Positions 61,826 to 64,000 of a stretch of 64,000 nt of DNA are shown one piece after another. The first letter of the stretch is position 1, and the number at the start of each line of letters is the position of its first letter. The stretch is from Bacteroidales bacterium (GTDB lineage Bacteria; Bacteroidota; Bacteroidia; Bacteroidales; UBA932), in the NCBI GenBank assembly GCA_016291185.1, contig JAEFAI010000005.1, positions 39,119 through 103,118 on the forward strand, in the 5' to 3' direction. The notes beneath the pieces are model-generated. The model searched no databases. It was not told the origin of the DNA and saw only the letters and a program-made list of their open reading frames with translations. Position numbers and translations under genes: made by a program.

Positions 61826-62947
61826 TTACGATTGTTTGATTACATCTGCGAGCAACTTGATGCCGGCTTCCATCCGGGATGCGTCCAGGAAGGAGAAATT
61901 CATCCGCATCGTATTGCGGTGCGAGCCGTCGGGGTAGAAGAAGGAGCCGGCCACGTAGGCGACCCCGGCCGATAGGGCGCGGTCGTAGAGCGCCACGGTG
62001 TCGAAGCCCTCCGGCAGGGTCAGGAAGAGGAATAAGCCGCCTTCCGGGTGCGTCCAGCTCACGCCTTCGGGCATGTATTTCTCGAGCAGCGAGAGCATCT
62101 TGTCGCGCTTGGTGCGGTAGAGGGCGATGCTCTTCTGCAGATTGGCGTCGAGGGCGCCGCTGCCCATGAACTCCGCGGCCATGTACTGGTCCAGGATGGG
62201 CGGGCAGAGATCCAGCGATTGCTTGCAGACGTAGATCTGGTCCAGCAGCTCTACGGGGCCGAGCATCCAGCCGAGGCGGAAGCCCGGGGCGAAGATCTTG
62301 GAGAAACTGCCCAGGTGGAGGGTCCGCTCGGGCGCGAGCGAATAGATGGTTGGCACCGGCTCGCCGCTATAGCGCAGCTCCCGGTACGGGCTGTCTTCGA
62401 CAATGAGAAAATCCCGCTCCCGCGCCAGCGCGACCAGCTTTTCCCGCTCTTCGAGCGTCATCGTCTCGCCGCTCGGGTTCTGGAAGTCCGGAATCACGTA
62501 GCAGAACTTCGCCGGGCCGTCATATTCGCCCAGGATGCGGATGTCTGCGCGGTAGGATTTGAAAGACTGCAGGGCGCCGAGGTAGGTCGGAGCGGTGGTC
62601 AGAACCACGTCGCCGGGGTTGATGAGCACGCGCGTGCACACGTCGATTCCCTGCTGCGACGAGGTCGTGATCTGGACGTTCTCCAGCGCCACGCCGTAGC
62701 GCCGCGCGACGACTTCCCGCAGCTCCGGCACGCCCTGCGTCGCCCCGTACTGGAGCGCCTTGGCGCCGTACTTCTCGAGCACCTGCGCGCTGATGCGGCG
62801 GATGTCGTCAATGGGGAAGGTGGCCGCGTCGGGGTAGCCGCCGGCAAAGGAATAAATGGCCGAGAGATCCACTTTCTTGAAGATCTCGCGCACCGGGGAG
62901 CGCATGAAGGATCCGACGTCGTCGGAGAAGAATTTATCGTATTTCAT
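61826..62947 (-). CDS. PLP-dependent class I/II aminotransferase, possible DapC
   Basis: 373-residue fold-type I aminotransferase resembling 2-aminoadipate/LysN and MocR-like enzymes. It has YSFAGGYPDAATFP at the N-terminus, LQYGATQGVPELREVVARRY, VIPDFQNPSGETMT, and the PLP lysine in HLGSFSKIFAPGFRLGW, with Arg for substrate carboxylate near NTMRMNFS. It overlaps dapF by 14 bases, and dapF abuts dapD. In that setting N-succinyl-LL-DAP aminotransferase (DapC) activity is the best guess; the sequence does not resemble DapL. This functional call is inference from position. Confidence 0.88.
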   Translation of the reverse strand: MKYDKFFSDDVGSFMRSPVREIFKKVDLSAIYSFAGGYPDAATFPIDDIRRISAQVLEKYGAKALQYGATQGVPELREVVARRYGVALENVQITTSSQQGIDVCTRVLINPGDVVLTTAPTYLGALQSFKSYRADIRILGEYDGPAKFCYVIPDFQNPSGETMTLEEREKLVALARERDFLIVEDSPYRELRYSGEPVPTIYSLAPERTLHLGSFSKIFAPGFRLGWMLGPVELLDQIYVCKQSLDLCPPILDQYMAAEFMGSGALDANLQKSIALYRTKRDKMLSLLEKYMPEGVSWTHPEGGLFLFLTLPEGFDTVALYDRALSAGVAYVAGSFFYPDGSHRNTMRMNFSFLDASRMEAGIKLLADVIKQS

Positions 62948-63830
62948 CGGCAGGTCCGGTTAAGTAAACATCCGTGAAGCAGTTCTGCCCGGGGTGGAAA
63001 TCCACCGCCAGCCGGGCGATCCGCGCCTGGATGTTGAAGCTGGCGGATGCGTGCGCGGGCGTTGTGGAGCAGGGGCGGCCAAGTATTTGACGGGCATTTT
63101 TTTCTTGCCCGGCAAAACTTGGTCCCCCGGCGCGCAGGGAGGCATCCGCCGTCAGGTACGCCGCGATGGCGGAAGCCGTGATGCCGGTGCCGCAGGCGAG
63201 GGTCTCCGCCTCGACGCCCTTCTCGAAGGTGCGCACGCGCAGCGTCCCGTCCGCGTCAACCGACACGAAGTTGGCGTTGGCGCCGATGGGCGCGAAAAGC
63301 GGGTCCCAGCGCGCCTGGCGGCCCTCCGCCTCGACGTCGATCGCCTCGACGTCCGGCACGAAGCGCACAAAGTGGCGCGTGCCCGTGTCCAGGAACCAGC
63401 CGTCCAGGGCGGGACGGAATTCGTGCACGTCGATCATCCGCAGGCGCACCGTCTTGCAGTCGCCCTTGCGGACGAGAATCTCGCCCGTGTGCTCACCGTC
63501 TGCGGCGGCGAAGCGGAACACGCGGCCATTGGCCGGCTTGAGGCCGAGCGCATCGGCAAACGCCACGATGCAGCGCCCGCCGTTGCCGCACATCATCCCG
63601 CCGGAGCCGTCGGAATTGTAGTACTCCATCCGGAAATCGTAGTCCGGATCGTCGGTCAGGATCATCAGCCCGTCGGCGCCGATGCGCCCGTCCGCGGCAG
63701 CAAAGCCCGTCCGGCGGTCGCACAGCGCGGCAATACGCTCTTGCGTCCGGAATTCGGAGACATCCTCCTTCCGGCCGTCCAGCACGACGAAGTCGTTGCC
63801 TGCACCCGAATATTTGTGGAGTTCGATCAT
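62934..63830 (-). CDS. dapF: diaminopimelate epimerase with an inserted loop
   Basis: Converts LL-DAP to meso-DAP, EC 5.1.1.7. 298 residues with HKYSGAGNDFVVLDGR at the start, the catalytic Cys in GGMMCGNGGRCIVAFADALG and the second Cys in AETLACGTGITASAIAAYL. After this block come about 35 residues (ASLRAGGPSFAGQEKNARQI through TTPAHAS) that homologues lack or have much shorter, before ASFNIQARIARLAVDFHPGQ and the end DVYLTGPADEIR. The extra stretch coincides with a 44-base hairpin element at 63079-63122. It abuts dapD and overlaps the aminotransferase gene. Confidence 0.95.
   Translation of the reverse strand: MIELHKYSGAGNDFVVLDGRKEDVSEFRTQERIAALCDRRTGFAAADGRIGADGLMILTDDPDYDFRMEYYNSDGSGGMMCGNGGRCIVAFADALGLKPANGRVFRFAAADGEHTGEILVRKGDCKTVRLRMIDVHEFRPALDGWFLDTGTRHFVRFVPDVEAIDVEAEGRQARWDPLFAPIGANANFVSVDADGTLRVRTFEKGVEAETLACGTGITASAIAAYLTADASLRAGGPSFAGQEKNARQILGRPCSTTPAHASASFNIQARIARLAVDFHPGQNCFTDVYLTGPADEIR
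63079..63122. repeat. in-frame hairpin element with T-rich loop in dapF
   Basis: Plus strand: CCAAG, bulge TA, TTTGACGGGCA, loop TTTTTTTCT, TGCCCGGCAAA, bulge A, CTTGG. It has the same order of arms, bulges and loop as the element in the GT4 gene (31384-31431, minus strand), with other stem bases. Confidence 0.8.
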
Positions 63831-64000
63831 TTAGCGAAGCAAATCCTCGAGAACCACGGAACCGGCCGTTTTCTCGTCGCGATACTTGACGATGACCGGG
63901 CAGTAGAGCGACACGCCGCTGCCGGCACCCGGGCCGCGCTGCAGCGGCTTGCTGCCGGACACGACCACGGCGCCGCGCGGCACGACCACGCGGCCGTCCG
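63831..64000 (-). CDS. dapD: tetrahydrodipicolinate N-succinyltransferase, C-terminal part only
   Basis: The last 55 codons of a minus-strand gene entering from the right edge: DGRVVVPRGAVVVSGSKPLQ, then GVSLYCPVIVKYRDEKTAGS and VVLEDLLR. The end of a left-handed beta-helix followed by LYCPVIVKxxDEKT and LEDLLR matches the C-terminus of DapD. Its stop codon is directly followed by the dapF ATG. The identification rests on the C-terminus only. Confidence 0.75.
   Translation of the reverse strand, partial: DGRVVVPRGAVVVSGSKPLQRGPGAGSGVSLYCPVIVKYRDEKTAGSVVLEDLLR

Overview
The window looks like a chromosomal segment of a GC-rich member of the Bacteroidales, probably an uncultured gut or rumen lineage. 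The evidence is a SusC/SusD pair beside a hybrid two-component sensor, lipoproteins with short Bacteroidetes-type signal peptides, an EF-G2-type paralogue, an S46 dipeptidyl-peptidase, and repeated Bacteroidetes -7 promoter boxes (TAnnTTTG) in front of genes. Genus-level placement is not possible by eye.

Layout. 1-3.6 kb: a hybrid sensor (minus strand, cut by the left edge) divergent from susC-susD (3.8-8.8 kb). 8.9-15.2 kb: a DUF6057-like membrane protein with a propeller lipoprotein carrying a CXXCH motif, then a GH67 alpha-glucuronidase and an SGNH esterase; together these suggest a polysaccharide-utilisation locus acting on glucuronoxylan-like glycans. 15.2-20.1 kb: a 973-residue HEXXH/propeller/barrel protein, a thioredoxin-like lipoprotein and galactose mutarotase. 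20.1-21.4 kb: thyA-folA. 21.5-24.3 kb: two tandem NSS transporters. 24.4-28.3 kb: an ECF sigma factor, an unusual anti-sigma-like/outer-membrane-barrel fusion, a serpin and a lipoprotein; the sigma gene and the serpin gene share an upstream box. 28.3-41.3 kb: yfhO, a GT4 glycosyltransferase, a histidine phosphatase, mutS, rsmA, mrp, an S46 peptidase, rnhB and an XRE regulator. 41.5-48.3 kb: a small protein, an EF-G2-like GTPase, an S51/ATP-grasp fusion and a GH43 pair. 48.4-57.1 kb: a long operon aspS-murB-murA-thrA-M20-dapB-lipoprotein. 57.1-58.6 kb: a 46-residue peptide gene and a fimbrillin-like lipoprotein. 58.7-60.9 kb: an AT-richer island with a decayed HigBA module, HicAB and an 80-bp direct repeat beside tRNA-Val. 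61.1-64 kb: dapD(partial)-dapF-aminotransferase-lipoprotein.

The most unusual signal is not a single gene. Several unrelated protein genes carry in-frame palindromic DNA elements. One family occurs twice in yfhO, in opposite orientations, and probably once in rsmA as a 25-bp perfect inverted repeat. A second family, a hairpin with a TA bulge and a T-rich loop, sits in the GT4 gene and in dapF. A third, short family (GTCATTC-stem-GAATCT) lies both between genes and inside the ECF sigma, anti-sigma fusion, yfhO and GT4 genes. Within the families stems change in a compensatory way while loops are kept, which suggests small mobile elements tolerated as encoded peptide linkers, comparable in principle to the Rickettsia palindromic elements.

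Metabolically, the window encodes most of a succinylase-type diaminopimelate route in two clusters (dapB and an M20 DapE candidate; dapD, dapF and an aminotransferase that could act as DapC) next to murA/murB and a bifunctional aspartokinase/homoserine dehydrogenase, linking lysine and threonine supply to peptidoglycan synthesis.
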